Source: a virus
Reading direction: 5' to 3' (one strand)
Length of the DNA stretch: 64,000 bases
Virus record (IMG/VR): IMGVR_UViG_3300025000_000092
Span: 1-64,000 of that record
Part shown: piece by piece, positions 55,477-63,588 of the stretch
Numbering within the stretch: position 1 is the first letter of the stretch
How the letters are laid out: every line of letters begins with the position of its first letter
Position numbers and translations under genes: made by a program
Notes under the pieces: model-generated
What the model saw: the letters and a program-made list of their open reading frames with translations, nothing else
What the model was told of the DNA's origin: nothing
Database searches by the model: none

Positions 55477-57075
55477 GTGAAGACCACCAGCGAAATCGAG
55501 GCCAGCGGCGAGGCCGCCGACCCCACCACCGAGATCAAGAAGGCCACCAAGAAGCCGCAGGTGCTGGAGTACCTGCACAACGGTCGCTTCAACGCCGCCT
55601 ACCTGAAGCAGGCGATCACGAAGGGCGACCAGGTCTCCGAGGCGGACGTGCCCCCCGACGCGTTCAAGCGCCTGAAGGGCTCCGGCTTCTTCAAGGTGGT
55701 GGCCACCCTCGTGCTGGCGATGGCGATGCTTGCTTCGTCGCCGGCGACCGCCCAGACCTCGGGCACGAACTTCACGTACCCCTCGAAGATCGGCTGGGCC
55801 GGGAGCAAGGTCGACCAGCTCCCGACCATCTTCGCAGCCCAGGACACCCTGTTCACCGGGGTCCGGGCGGGGGTGCACAGCCCCGTCGCCGACGTGACCG
55901 CCCTGAAGGCCATCGCGGCGACCGGCGCCACGGCGCGCACGGACAAGCAGCTCTGCTACGTCGAGAGCCTGCACGCGGTTGCGGCCTTCGACGCGCAGTC
56001 CAGCACGGCCGGGAACGACACGACCGTGTTCGCCCCGGCGTCCGGGACCGGCCGCTGGTTCCTGCTGGATGGGACGGCCTCCGGAGCCAACGTGTCCATC
56101 GCGGACGCGGGCGAATACTTCACCGGGACGACCGCGGAGACGGTGCTCCAGGAGGTCGGTCTGGGGTACGCCCGCCGGGCCGGCACCCCGACCGCGGGCC
56201 ACGTCTGCACCCTGGACGCCGACGGCGACCCCACGGACTCTGGGACCGCCTCGACCGACATGGCCCTGTACAGCGTCCTCATCGCAGTCGCGAACGGAAT
56301 GGGGGCGAGCCTGGTCGGCGTCGAGGACGTGGCGACCAAGATCGCGGCGACCACTGTCGAGGGCGCCCTGGCCGAGATCGCCGCGGACGGGTGGGTCACC
56401 GCCTCGCGCCTGGCTTCCGACGCCGTCACCGGGGTCAAGATCCTGAACGGTGAGATCAGCGCCGCGAAGCTGGCAGGGTCGTCCGTGTCCAACATCAAGC
56501 TGGCGTCGGACGCCGTCACCACGGACAAGATCCTGGACGCGACGATCCTGTTCGGCGACCTAGCCCTGAACAGCTGCATCGCCGGCCAGGTCCCCGTGGT
56601 CAACGCCGGGGCGACCGCCTGGGAATGTGGAGCGGGCGGCGGGACGGCCCTGGCGGGTGCCGAACGGGTGCACACGGGCGCGCAGACCCTCGCGGACAAC
56701 ACCGAGACGCCGGTGATCTATGCGACCTCGGTCACCACCTCGGCGGCCATCGCCTACGACGCGGTCACGTACGACTACACGGTGACGGACGCAGGGACCT
56801 ACACGATTGCGGCCGGGGTGACGTTCGCGCCCAACGCGACCGGCAGCACCCGTCAGGTCGACATCCAGTACGAGGTCGCCGCGGACACGTGGATCACCCT
56901 GGCGCGCGGTACGGGGGCTGCCTCGGGCGAGTTCCCGGCCACCGTCACGGTCGCCACGTCGGTCCGTCTGCCCGCCACGGGGGCGGTCCGGGTAACCGCG
57001 AAGCACGACGGCGGCGCTCCGGTGGACATCACGACCGCGTGGCCGGACGGGATCACGATCCAGCGCATCAAGTAG
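55477..57075 (+). CDS. fibre-like structural protein with internal signal-peptide-like segment
   Basis: Starts at GTG 55477 (GAGGAGA upstream), 532 residues. Residues 1-70 are a charged helical domain. Residues 72-95 (FFKVVATLVLAMAMLASSPA, then TAQ) look exactly like a Sec signal peptide with an AxA cleavage site, but inside the protein. After this come repeats typical of head or tail fibres (SDAVTGVKILNGEISAAKLA) and a C-terminal beta domain with AGTYTIAAGVTFAP. Its position after the capsid gene suits a head fibre or decoration protein. GTG 55648 could start a shorter protein with the signal near its N-terminus. Confidence 0.6.
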   Translation: MKTTSEIEASGEAADPTTEIKKATKKPQVLEYLHNGRFNAAYLKQAITKGDQVSEADVPPDAFKRLKGSGFFKVVATLVLAMAMLASSPATAQTSGTNFTYPSKIGWAGSKVDQLPTIFAAQDTLFTGVRAGVHSPVADVTALKAIAATGATARTDKQLCYVESLHAVAAFDAQSSTAGNDTTVFAPASGTGRWFLLDGTASGANVSIADAGEYFTGTTAETVLQEVGLGYARRAGTPTAGHVCTLDADGDPTDSGTASTDMALYSVLIAVANGMGASLVGVEDVATKIAATTVEGALAEIAADGWVTASRLASDAVTGVKILNGEISAAKLAGSSVSNIKLASDAVTTDKILDATILFGDLALNSCIAGQVPVVNAGATAWECGAGGGTALAGAERVHTGAQTLADNTETPVIYATSVTTSAAIAYDAVTYDYTVTDAGTYTIAAGVTFAPNATGSTRQVDIQYEVAADTWITLARGTGAASGEFPATVTVATSVRLPATGAVRVTAKHDGGAPVDITTAWPDGITIQRIK

Positions 57076-57109
57076 TGCGACGCCCCTCCGGGGGACGCGG
57101 GGCGAGACC

Positions 57110-57700
57110 ATGGGCCGGTACGTGACGGTAGCCGACATCAGGGCCGAGGGTGGCAGCACCTTCGTCGAGCCCGACGACTCCCGCGTGGAGTCCCGGATCG
57201 CCCTGGTCGAGGACAAGGCCGAGCGGGACACCGGCACCTGGTGGGAGTCCCGGCCGAAGACCTACCGGCTCGACGGCCTGGGCGGATTCACGCTGCCCCT
57301 CCCGCAGTGGGTCATCAGCATCACGTCCGTGTCGGTCGACGGTTCGGCGCTGGCCGCCGCCGACTACGTGCTCGAGGACGGGTTCATGCTGGACCGGGTC
57401 GCCGGACGGTTCACCCGCGGCCATCGGAACGTCGTGGTCGTGGGCGCGTTCGGCCTGCTCAGCAACGGCGTCTGCCCGCCGGCCGTCAAGCGGGCCCTGA
57501 TCCAGCGGGTGATCGACCTGCTGCCGAAGGCGGGAGACGCGGACGCGGCCCTCGATCGCAGAACCGCGACTGCGACATCCATCAGCGTAGCTGGCCGAAC
57601 GACGGGCCTTGCCTCGGTGTCGGCCCCCTGGAGCGGCAACCCCGAGGTCGACAGCGTCCTGGCCATGTACCGACGGCCCGCCGGCGCGGCCGTCTTGTGA
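57110..57700 (+). CDS. head-tail connector protein (gp6-like)
   Basis: A 196-residue protein starting ATG 57110. TVADIRAEGGSTFVEPDDSR and VESRIALVEDKAERDTG at the start are the helices of the HK97 gp6 / SPP1 gp15 connector family, and CPPAVKRALIQRVIDLL near residue 130 is its other helix. Between them is a beta region. It should join the portal to the neck. It lies after the capsid genes in the standard place. Confidence 0.65.
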   Translation: MGRYVTVADIRAEGGSTFVEPDDSRVESRIALVEDKAERDTGTWWESRPKTYRLDGLGGFTLPLPQWVISITSVSVDGSALAAADYVLEDGFMLDRVAGRFTRGHRNVVVVGAFGLLSNGVCPPAVKRALIQRVIDLLPKAGDADAALDRRTATATSISVAGRTTGLASVSAPWSGNPEVDSVLAMYRRPAGAAVL

Positions 57701-57708
57701 GGTTGACG

Positions 57709-57960
57709 ATGGCGAGCAAGCCTGTTGGAACGATCCTGGTGCTGGACGGGCCGACGCACTACAACGTGCATCTGCCCGAGCTCGGCAAGATCAACTTCGT
57801 GTCCGGCGACACCATCCTGCTGTACGCCGAGGCCGACATCGCGGCCGCACGTGCCCTCCCCTTCAAGGTCCAGATCCGGATCAACGAGTTCTCCAAGGTC
57901 GTGACGCCCGAGGCTCCGGCGCCCATCGCGGCTGCCAGGAAGGACGGGAAGCGTGGCTGA
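57709..57960 (+). CDS. hypothetical small head-tail region protein
   Basis: Starts at ATG 57709 (GAGG six bases upstream), 83 residues, beta-rich (SKPVGTILVLDGPTHYNVHL, KINFVSGDTILLYAEADI) with a C-terminal Lys/Gly end. By position it could be a connector or head decoration component. No family recognised. Confidence 0.55.
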   Translation: MASKPVGTILVLDGPTHYNVHLPELGKINFVSGDTILLYAEADIAAARALPFKVQIRINEFSKVVTPEAPAPIAAARKDGKRG

Positions 57961-58367
57961 TGGCTGGGCCGGCGCTCATCGGGTGGGTGTGGGCGAACAT
58001 CGCCACGTTGCCCACTGATGCTCCCAAGGATGCCCGGTCCCGGGAAGTCCTCGGCACGCTCTCTCGTCGTCGCTTCAGCATCCGCTGCCAGTACACCGAC
58101 GGTCTCGGCATGCGCCGGAGCGGACCGGGCGGCGGGGTGCCCGACGTGACCTGCAGTCTGGTGTTCCGCGTCGCCGATCTCCAGGCCAACTCGTGGACCC
58201 CGGCTATCGGGGACCTCCTGGAGAGCGTGGTTGACCGTCAGGGCGCTGTCCTCGAAAGCCGGAACCTCTACCTCGTGGGCGCCGGCGCAAGCGCCATGGG
58301 CATCGCACGTCGGGTCATGAGCGCCTACAGCTTCCACACCGACATGCCGGCCCGGAGGGACGACTGA
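57960..58367 (+). CDS. putative head-tail joining protein
   Basis: A 135-residue protein from ATG 57960 in an overlap with the previous gene. VPDVTCSLVFRVADLQANSW, LESVVDRQGAVLESRNLYLV suggest strands around a small barrel, as in neck/stopper proteins. Its location between connector and neck genes fits. Evidence is context and secondary structure only. Confidence 0.5.
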   Translation: MAGPALIGWVWANIATLPTDAPKDARSREVLGTLSRRRFSIRCQYTDGLGMRRSGPGGGVPDVTCSLVFRVADLQANSWTPAIGDLLESVVDRQGAVLESRNLYLVGAGASAMGIARRVMSAYSFHTDMPARRDD

Positions 58368-59095
58368 TGGTCACGGGCGGCAGCTTCGGGGCGTGGAGCG
58401 AGACGATCGCGGCCTTCGAGTCGGACGCCCTCCGCTCGGCGCTGAAAGACGAGGGCGGCAAGGCCCTGAGCCGCATCGGCCTTCGTGCCTCCGGCATGGC
58501 CAAGCGCCTGATCTCTGCGAAGAAGTACGCCCCCAACAGCGATGTGACGATCGCCCTCAAGGGCACGTCGACGCCGCTGGTGGGCGGTGGCCGGGGCAGC
58601 GACCTGATCGCCGCGATCACGTCCCAGGTCACGGATGGGGGGCTTACCCTGTGGTTCGGGGTGAGGCGCACCGCCCGTGGTGCGGACGGAAAACCGCTCG
58701 TCAACATCGCGGCCGCCCTGCACGAGGGGGCGGTCATCGATCTGCGCAAGCACCCCGGGGTACGACGGGCGGTCATGGCCCGGTTGCAGCGGGTCGCGAA
58801 GGGCAAAGAACCGGGGGACAGCGCGAAGGCTCAAGCCATCCTGGACAAGTTGCAGGCGCCGTTCAAGAAGGGCGGCAAGGACGCGGCCATGGAGCAGGGC
58901 GGCTGGGCCACGAAGTTCCTGTGGATCATCCCGCCCCGGCCTTTCCTCCGCCAGGTCCTGGAGTCCCCCGAGTTCCGCGACTTCACCAAGGCCGAGCTGA
59001 CCGACGCAGTCTCGCGCTCGCTGAATCGTCAGGCCAAGAGCGCGCTGCGGTACGAGGGGTTGGTCCAGCGGCGGTTCGGCGGAGGTGCGTCATGA
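58367..59095 (+). CDS. putative neck or virion morphogenesis protein
   Basis: A 242-residue protein that shares its first base with the previous stop. Residues 20-120 have helices and strands (SALKDEGGKALSRIGLRASG), then RPFLRQVLESPEFRDFTKAEL near residue 195. The I.PRPFL motif and helix are seen in Mu-type virion morphogenesis and HK97 gp10-type neck proteins, which set the tail attachment. The assignment is moderate. Confidence 0.5.
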   Translation: MVTGGSFGAWSETIAAFESDALRSALKDEGGKALSRIGLRASGMAKRLISAKKYAPNSDVTIALKGTSTPLVGGGRGSDLIAAITSQVTDGGLTLWFGVRRTARGADGKPLVNIAAALHEGAVIDLRKHPGVRRAVMARLQRVAKGKEPGDSAKAQAILDKLQAPFKKGGKDAAMEQGGWATKFLWIIPPRPFLRQVLESPEFRDFTKAELTDAVSRSLNRQAKSALRYEGLVQRRFGGGAS

Positions 59096-59769
59096 CCCTG
59101 GTGCAGCAATTCCAGGCTCGCCTCCAGTCGTACGGCCTGTACCTCGGCCCCATCGACGACGATCCCGGCCCGTCCACCGCACTCGCCTACGCCCGCGCCC
59201 TCCAGTCCGGTCCGGTCACGCCCGGAGAGGAGGCGGTTGCCGCGGTCCGCGAGACGGTCCGGCGCCGCACCCCGAAGCAGTCCAGCCTCCGGATGGTGTA
59301 CGGCCCTGGCGACTCCATCATCGCCGACGATCCCGCCCGGCCCGGCGCCTGCGTGTTCACCGACGGCGGAGCGTGGCGGACTCGGAACATCCGTTCGTTC
59401 GAGGTCCCACTGGTCGGCCAACTCGCGCTTCACCGCCGGGCTGCCGGCGCGTTCATCTCCGCGCTCGCCGACGTGCGGGCGCTGACCACGTACCGCCCCG
59501 GTCGCGCCTCGTCCTACTGCCTCAGGCACATGAACTGGAACCCCGCCCAGCCGTTGACGACGCACGCCACTGGATTCGCCGTGGACTTCGACCTGGACCA
59601 GGACGGGCGGTGGGAGCGGGTGGAGCAGGACCGCGCGACCTGGTGGCGGGAGTCGCCAGCCGCCGCCCAGGTCATCGACCTGATGGAGGCGTGGGGGTTG
59701 GTGTGGGGCGGAACGTGGGGCGGGAAGTCCCGCGACGACATGCACTTTCAGTACGCCCGGGTGGGTTGA
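59092..59769 (+). CDS. endolysin, M15-type D-Ala-D-Ala carboxypeptidase
   Basis: Hydrolyses peptide bonds of peptidoglycan to release progeny. Starts at ATG 59092, with GGAGG six to seven bases upstream, 225 residues. Zinc ligands of the M15/VanY fold are H158 and D165 (THATGFAVDFD) and H218 (DDMHFQY), with a RPGRASSYC region before. Residues 1-40 look like a short helix pair seen in peptidoglycan-binding modules. No signal peptide, so it needs a holin. Confidence 0.75.
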   Translation: MTLVQQFQARLQSYGLYLGPIDDDPGPSTALAYARALQSGPVTPGEEAVAAVRETVRRRTPKQSSLRMVYGPGDSIIADDPARPGACVFTDGGAWRTRNIRSFEVPLVGQLALHRRAAGAFISALADVRALTTYRPGRASSYCLRHMNWNPAQPLTTHATGFAVDFDLDQDGRWERVEQDRATWWRESPAAAQVIDLMEAWGLVWGGTWGGKSRDDMHFQYARVG

Positions 59770-59778
59770 GGGGGATCC

Positions 59779-60144
59779 GTGAGCACCGACGACGTTGGCC
59801 GGCTGTACGCGTCTCTCGAGGTTATCCACGCGGACATCAAGCGGATCCTGGAGATGCAGGGCACCCAGGCGGCCCGCATCGAGCGACACGACGAGGCACT
59901 GGCGCACGGGGCCCGGACGCTCACCGACCTGCGGGAGCGCGTCCGGATCCTGGAGTCCCAGGCCGTGCTGGTACCCGCGTGCACGGAGACGCACCGCCAG
60001 CTTCGCGAGGCTGAGGCGCAGTCGACGGCGAACCGCCGGGACACGTCCATGCGCTGGGCGTCCATCGTGGTGCCGCTTCTGATCGGCCCTGCCCTGACGC
60101 TGGGCGTCGGGTGGCTGCTGCTGCGCTGGCAGGGACTGGTGTAG
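59779..60144 (+). CDS. XhlA-like holin-accessory protein
   Basis: Starts at GTG 59779, 121 residues. An N-terminal coiled coil (DIKRILEMQGTQAARIERHD) and a single C-terminal membrane helix (WASIVVPLLIGPALTLGVGW) match the XhlA/haemolysin-type class of small lysis proteins. It lies 9 bases after the endolysin gene. It may assist a holin or be a holin itself. Confidence 0.6.
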   Translation: MSTDDVGRLYASLEVIHADIKRILEMQGTQAARIERHDEALAHGARTLTDLRERVRILESQAVLVPACTETHRQLREAEAQSTANRRDTSMRWASIVVPLLIGPALTLGVGWLLLRWQGLV

Positions 60145-60182
60145 CGCGCGAAAGGTCGGGCCCCGGGCCCGGAGGAGGATCG

Positions 60183-60989
60183 ATGTTTCGCCTGATGCTG
60201 CTCGTTCTGATGCTGGCCGCCCTGCCCCTCGTCGCCATGGCCCAGGACCTGGTCGCCGTGCCGGCGGACCCTGGGGCGATGATCCCGATCGCATTCGCCA
60301 CTCTCGCGGGCGCGCTGGCGTACGCGGCCTTCGAGCTGCTGAAGCGTGTCCCCGCGGTCGCCGCCCTGGGCGCCTGGCCGAAGCGGCTGGTGGTCGCCGC
60401 GCTGGGCGGGCTGTTCGGCGGGCTGCTGACCCTGATCCCTGGGGGGCCGTTCGGCACCTGGGTGGGCATCGTGGCCGGGCTCGGCGCCGCCGGTGGGTTC
60501 TCCCTGTTCCGCGCCGCGGGCACTGCGGGGCGTTCCGGGGGCTCCACCATCACGACGGAGGTGACGGGGTTTGACCCGGATTCGAGGGTCCGACTGCGCA
60601 CGCCTCCGCCCGGCTCCAGCCTCGTGGTCCTGGCCGGCCTGTTGGGCGCCCTGTCCATGACGAGCTGCGCGGCCTGGTACCAGGCGCTGACGCCCACCGA
60701 GCGTGCCGCGGTGGATGCCACGGAAACCTGCCTGGCGTCCCTGTCGGCGACGGCGCTGCCGTGCGTCTCGACGTGCCTCAGGACGTCGGAGCGGGATTGC
60801 GAGGCGGTGTGCGTCGCCAAGGTCGCCGGCGTCGCCGGGGCGGACTGCGCGGAGGCGTACGGCTCCATGCACTCCGCGGCCCTGGCGTCCGCCGCTCGTC
60901 GCGCCGTGGGCGCCGCGATGGACCTCTACCTCGCCCTCAGGGCGACTGGGCCGGCCCCGGGTGGGCCGGCTGGGGGTGCGGGGCTGTAG
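60183..60989 (+). CDS. membrane protein with C-terminal lipobox-like segment (holin candidate)
   Basis: Starts at ATG 60183 (GGAGG upstream), 268 residues. A signal peptide (MFRLMLLVLMLAALPLVAMA) is followed by three hydrophobic segments (IAFATLAGALAYAAFELL, LVVAALGGLFGGLLTLIPGG, VGIVAGLGAAGGFSLF). At residues 140-165 comes VVLAGLLGALSMTSCAAW, which resembles a lipoprotein signal with a lipobox, then a Cys-rich helical domain with eight Cys. It may be a holin joined to a Rz1-like spanin, as it follows the endolysin. No internal ribosome binding site is visible. Confidence 0.55.
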   Translation: MFRLMLLVLMLAALPLVAMAQDLVAVPADPGAMIPIAFATLAGALAYAAFELLKRVPAVAALGAWPKRLVVAALGGLFGGLLTLIPGGPFGTWVGIVAGLGAAGGFSLFRAAGTAGRSGGSTITTEVTGFDPDSRVRLRTPPPGSSLVVLAGLLGALSMTSCAAWYQALTPTERAAVDATETCLASLSATALPCVSTCLRTSERDCEAVCVAKVAGVAGADCAEAYGSMHSAALASAARRAVGAAMDLYLALRATGPAPGGPAGGAGL

Positions 60990-61007
60990 CAGGTCCGACC
61001 CCCGAGT

Positions 61008-61042
61008 CCCCGCCCGAGTTACTGGGGAGTGCTCGGACGGGG
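61008..61042 (+). terminator. terminator-like hairpin after lysis genes
   Basis: CCCCG-C-CCGAG pairs with CTCGG-A-CGGGG around a 13-base loop, 19 bases after the stop at 60989. There is one mismatch and no T-tract. It could separate lysis from tail transcription. Confidence 0.4.
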
Positions 61043-61069
61043 CATCGGTGGCCGGAACAGGAGAGAACG

Positions 61070-61390
61070 ATGCGTCAGGGCTTCACGAGCAACCAGTTCA
61101 CGGACGCCGACGGCGCTCCCGAGGGCGGACAGACCTTTGGACCCGGGTTCGCCATCGCGTGGCAGCGCGGTCCCTTGGGTCGCGGCGAGGACCGCAAGGA
61201 GCCGAACGGCGCCTTCGTGTCGACCGTCATCGCGGCCGTCGTCGACCGCCTGGAGTTCTACCAGCGCGGCAAGTTCGCGTGCCAGCCGAACGCCGAGGCG
61301 ATCGAACTGCTGAACGCCGCGCTGGAGATCCTGGACTGGCGCACCAAGGACCGCGAGGCCCGGGGTGTCGAGGGGACGCTGGAGAAGTAG
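61070..61390 (+). CDS. hypothetical protein
   Basis: A 106-residue protein from ATG 61070 (AGGAGAG upstream). It reads as a helical middle (VSTVIAAVVDRLEFYQRGKF, NAEAIELLNAALEILDWRTK) with charged ends. The region fits a small Acb-type or baseplate-associated helical protein only loosely. Its function is unknown. Confidence 0.6.
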   Translation: MRQGFTSNQFTDADGAPEGGQTFGPGFAIAWQRGPLGRGEDRKEPNGAFVSTVIAAVVDRLEFYQRGKFACQPNAEAIELLNAALEILDWRTKDREARGVEGTLEK

Positions 61391-61405
61391 CGCCGGAGGT
61401 GCGGA

Positions 61406-61777
61406 ATGGACTGGACGCGTGAGGACACGGTGAAGGCGGCAGCGATCGGAGCCTGGGTCCTGGGGGTGGTGGCGACGCTCGCCCTGGTGACCGCCCTGTC
61501 GGGCTGCGGCCACACGTTCCAGGCCCGCGAGAAGGCGACGCTGACGTTCGACGCCGGCGCCCACCGCATCGCGGCCACGGCGGACGGCGACGAGGTCTGC
61601 ACGGTCCATTCCCCCGCGCCCATCCCCTTCACGGTTCGGTGCGGCGCCGGCGCGGTGCCCTGGTACACGGACGCCGGGCAGGTCACCTGCATCCCGACCC
61701 CGTGCGCGGCCGGGCAGGTACTGCACTACCAGGCGGACGGGACGACGGCATGCGGGCCCGCGGGAGGTGCGCGGTGA
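61406..61777 (+). CDS. predicted lipoprotein
   Basis: A 123-residue protein. The N-terminal helix (AAIGAWVLGVVATLALVTAL, then SGCGHTF) has a lipobox-like LSGC, so it is probably exported and lipid-anchored. The mature part is beta-rich with six Cys that could form disulphides. In this position it could be an Rz1-like spanin, but it lacks the usual proline-rich tail. Confidence 0.6.
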   Translation: MDWTREDTVKAAAIGAWVLGVVATLALVTALSGCGHTFQAREKATLTFDAGAHRIAATADGDEVCTVHSPAPIPFTVRCGAGAVPWYTDAGQVTCIPTPCAAGQVLHYQADGTTACGPAGGAR

Positions 61778-62079
61778 TTCGCGAGTCCATCACGATCGAC
61801 GAGGCGCTGGAGGTCTTGAACCGGCTGGCGAAGGCGGACTCCAAGGCCGCGTACCGCCTCATCTGCGCCCGCGTCGAGTGCAACCAGGTGGTCGCCGACG
61901 ACCCGACGATTCAGGTCGGGCATGTGGACGACGACCCGGGCAAGCCGTTCGAGGTCGGCGTCCTCGGCCTTTTGAACGGTCTGTTCGGCATCGACGATCG
62001 CGGGTGGGGCGCCATCACGGCCGTAGTCGATGGCGAGCGGGTGCCTGTCTTCACGCGGGCTGGAGGTGCCTCGTGCTGA
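61774..62079 (+). CDS. hypothetical protein
   Basis: Starts at GTG 61774, overlapping the previous stop (GTGA), with GGGAGG upstream, 101 residues. Helical N-terminal half (SITIDEALEVLNRLAKADSK) and a beta-rich C-terminal half (GWGAITAVVDGERVPVF). Family unknown; co-translated with both neighbours. Confidence 0.6.
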   Translation: MIRESITIDEALEVLNRLAKADSKAAYRLICARVECNQVVADDPTIQVGHVDDDPGKPFEVGVLGLLNGLFGIDDRGWGAITAVVDGERVPVFTRAGGASC

Positions 62080-62300
62080 CGGTCGAGACCACCCAGGACC
62101 TGGCTCGGGTGCGCGGCCTGCTGCGGGTCATCCTGGCCGCGATCCCGCAGACCGCGAGCATGGCAGGGCTCGCCGACGAGCTGACCGACGACCGCCTGGC
62201 CGCCGCGTGCCGGCTGGTCGGCATCAAGGAAAGCGTGCTGGTCCAGGTCCAGCCCGGGGCCCAGGTCGAGGCGGTCGCGGACATGAGCGGGGGCGCGTAG
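62073..62300 (+). CDS. hypothetical protein
   Basis: Starts at GTG 62073, overlapping the previous stop, 75 residues, mostly helical (VETTQDLARVRGLLRVILAA, ELTDDRLAAACRLVGIKES). It lies directly in front of the large protein at 62301 with no gap. No motif is recognisable. Confidence 0.6.
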   Translation: MLTVETTQDLARVRGLLRVILAAIPQTASMAGLADELTDDRLAAACRLVGIKESVLVQVQPGAQVEAVADMSGGA

Positions 62301-63587
62301 ATGGCGGTCCGGACGGACAGCGTGGTGCTCTATTGGGGGCCCGACTTCGACGGGGACCCGTGGGGTGCCTCCACCTGTACCGGCATCGAAACGGCTCCGG
62401 TGCTGCGCATCGACCGTGCGCGTGGCGGGGAGTACGAGCAGGCGATGCAACTGCAGTCCGGCCTCACCTCGGGGACCTACCGGACGTCCGTGCGACGGGT
62501 CGGCGCGCTGCACGCCTGGGGTTCGGGTTCCGTGGTGACCGGCGCCGGCCGCTCCGGCGTCGGCATTCGGCTGACCGACGGCGTCGCGGAGTACCGCTGG
62601 GATGCCACTACGTCCGCCTGGATCGTGGCCGCGGCCGGGGAGTGGACCAGCCCGGATGAATTGTACGCCCACCTGGTGGCCTGGGCCCGGCCCGCCCTGG
62701 GCTTCGTGGTCCGCCTCCAGCGCGCGAAAGCCTCCGACGCTTCCCCGGTCTTCCTGGCCGTGGCTGCGGTGGCACGCCTGCTGTTCGACCAGGTCGGCAA
62801 CGACCCCGACCGCGCGTCCTCCTGGATGGATGACCTGCTGCACCGGGTGCTGATCCCGGCGTGCGAGGCGCATGCAGCCGTAGCCGGCGCCCAGGAGTTC
62901 GTGGCCGGGGGCGACGGTCCCAAGAACCGCGACGCCCTGCGCTTCGCCGGTGGACTCCCCGAGGTCCCCTACAACATCCTGGGCGTCGACGGCGTCCACG
63001 ATACGACGACGGACACCCGGCTGGGCGTCCCCGTGTCCGGTGCCTGGGACGCCGCGGCGCGCACCTGGACGCCGACGAGCGACTGGACGAACGGCCACCG
63101 GTACCACGTCCGCTACCAGTGGACGCCGTGGATGGAGCACAGCGGCGACCGCGAGCACTTCACGGACCGGCTGCCCGCAGTCGTTTTCGAGGGGGTCTCG
63201 ACGCTTCGTCGCCGGGCCTCGTCGGGCTTCGTGACGCTTCCGGCCCCGGATGGCAGCGGCGCCGTTTCGGTGCGGGCGCCCACGGTCATCGACGGTCAGG
63301 TCTCCTGCCAGATCCTGGCGGCACGGACCACGGACCGGGATCGGATCTGGCAGGCGATCGGGCGGTGGGTGGAGCAGGGGCGGGTCCTGGCGTCTCCCTC
63401 CACATCGCTGTGTGTCTTCATCGACCTGCTGTCGGACGAGGGGCCATCTCCCGTCACGGGCGGCGGTGCGGCTGCCCGACGCTTCACGATCTTTGCCCAG
63501 TGGCAGGAATGGCCCGGGGATGAGACCTCGGACACGGTTCTTCAGCCCGGCGGCTTCGCGCCGGAAATCCATTCGCAGGAGGCGTGA
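62301..63587 (+). CDS. putative tail-associated structural protein
   Basis: A 428-residue protein between the lysis and sheath-like genes. The N-terminal part is beta-rich (SVVLYWGPDFDGDPWGASTC), followed by mixed segments with many aromatics (VHDTTTDTRLGVPVSGAWDA) and a final domain with strand pairs (VIDGQVSCQILAART, FTIFAQWQEWPG). The family is not recognised. By position it may be a neck or tail-completion protein. It is separated from the next gene by one base. Confidence 0.55.
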   Translation: MAVRTDSVVLYWGPDFDGDPWGASTCTGIETAPVLRIDRARGGEYEQAMQLQSGLTSGTYRTSVRRVGALHAWGSGSVVTGAGRSGVGIRLTDGVAEYRWDATTSAWIVAAAGEWTSPDELYAHLVAWARPALGFVVRLQRAKASDASPVFLAVAAVARLLFDQVGNDPDRASSWMDDLLHRVLIPACEAHAAVAGAQEFVAGGDGPKNRDALRFAGGLPEVPYNILGVDGVHDTTTDTRLGVPVSGAWDAAARTWTPTSDWTNGHRYHVRYQWTPWMEHSGDREHFTDRLPAVVFEGVSTLRRRASSGFVTLPAPDGSGAVSVRAPTVIDGQVSCQILAARTTDRDRIWQAIGRWVEQGRVLASPSTSLCVFIDLLSDEGPSPVTGGGAAARRFTIFAQWQEWPGDETSDTVLQPGGFAPEIHSQEA

Positions 63588-63588
63588 C

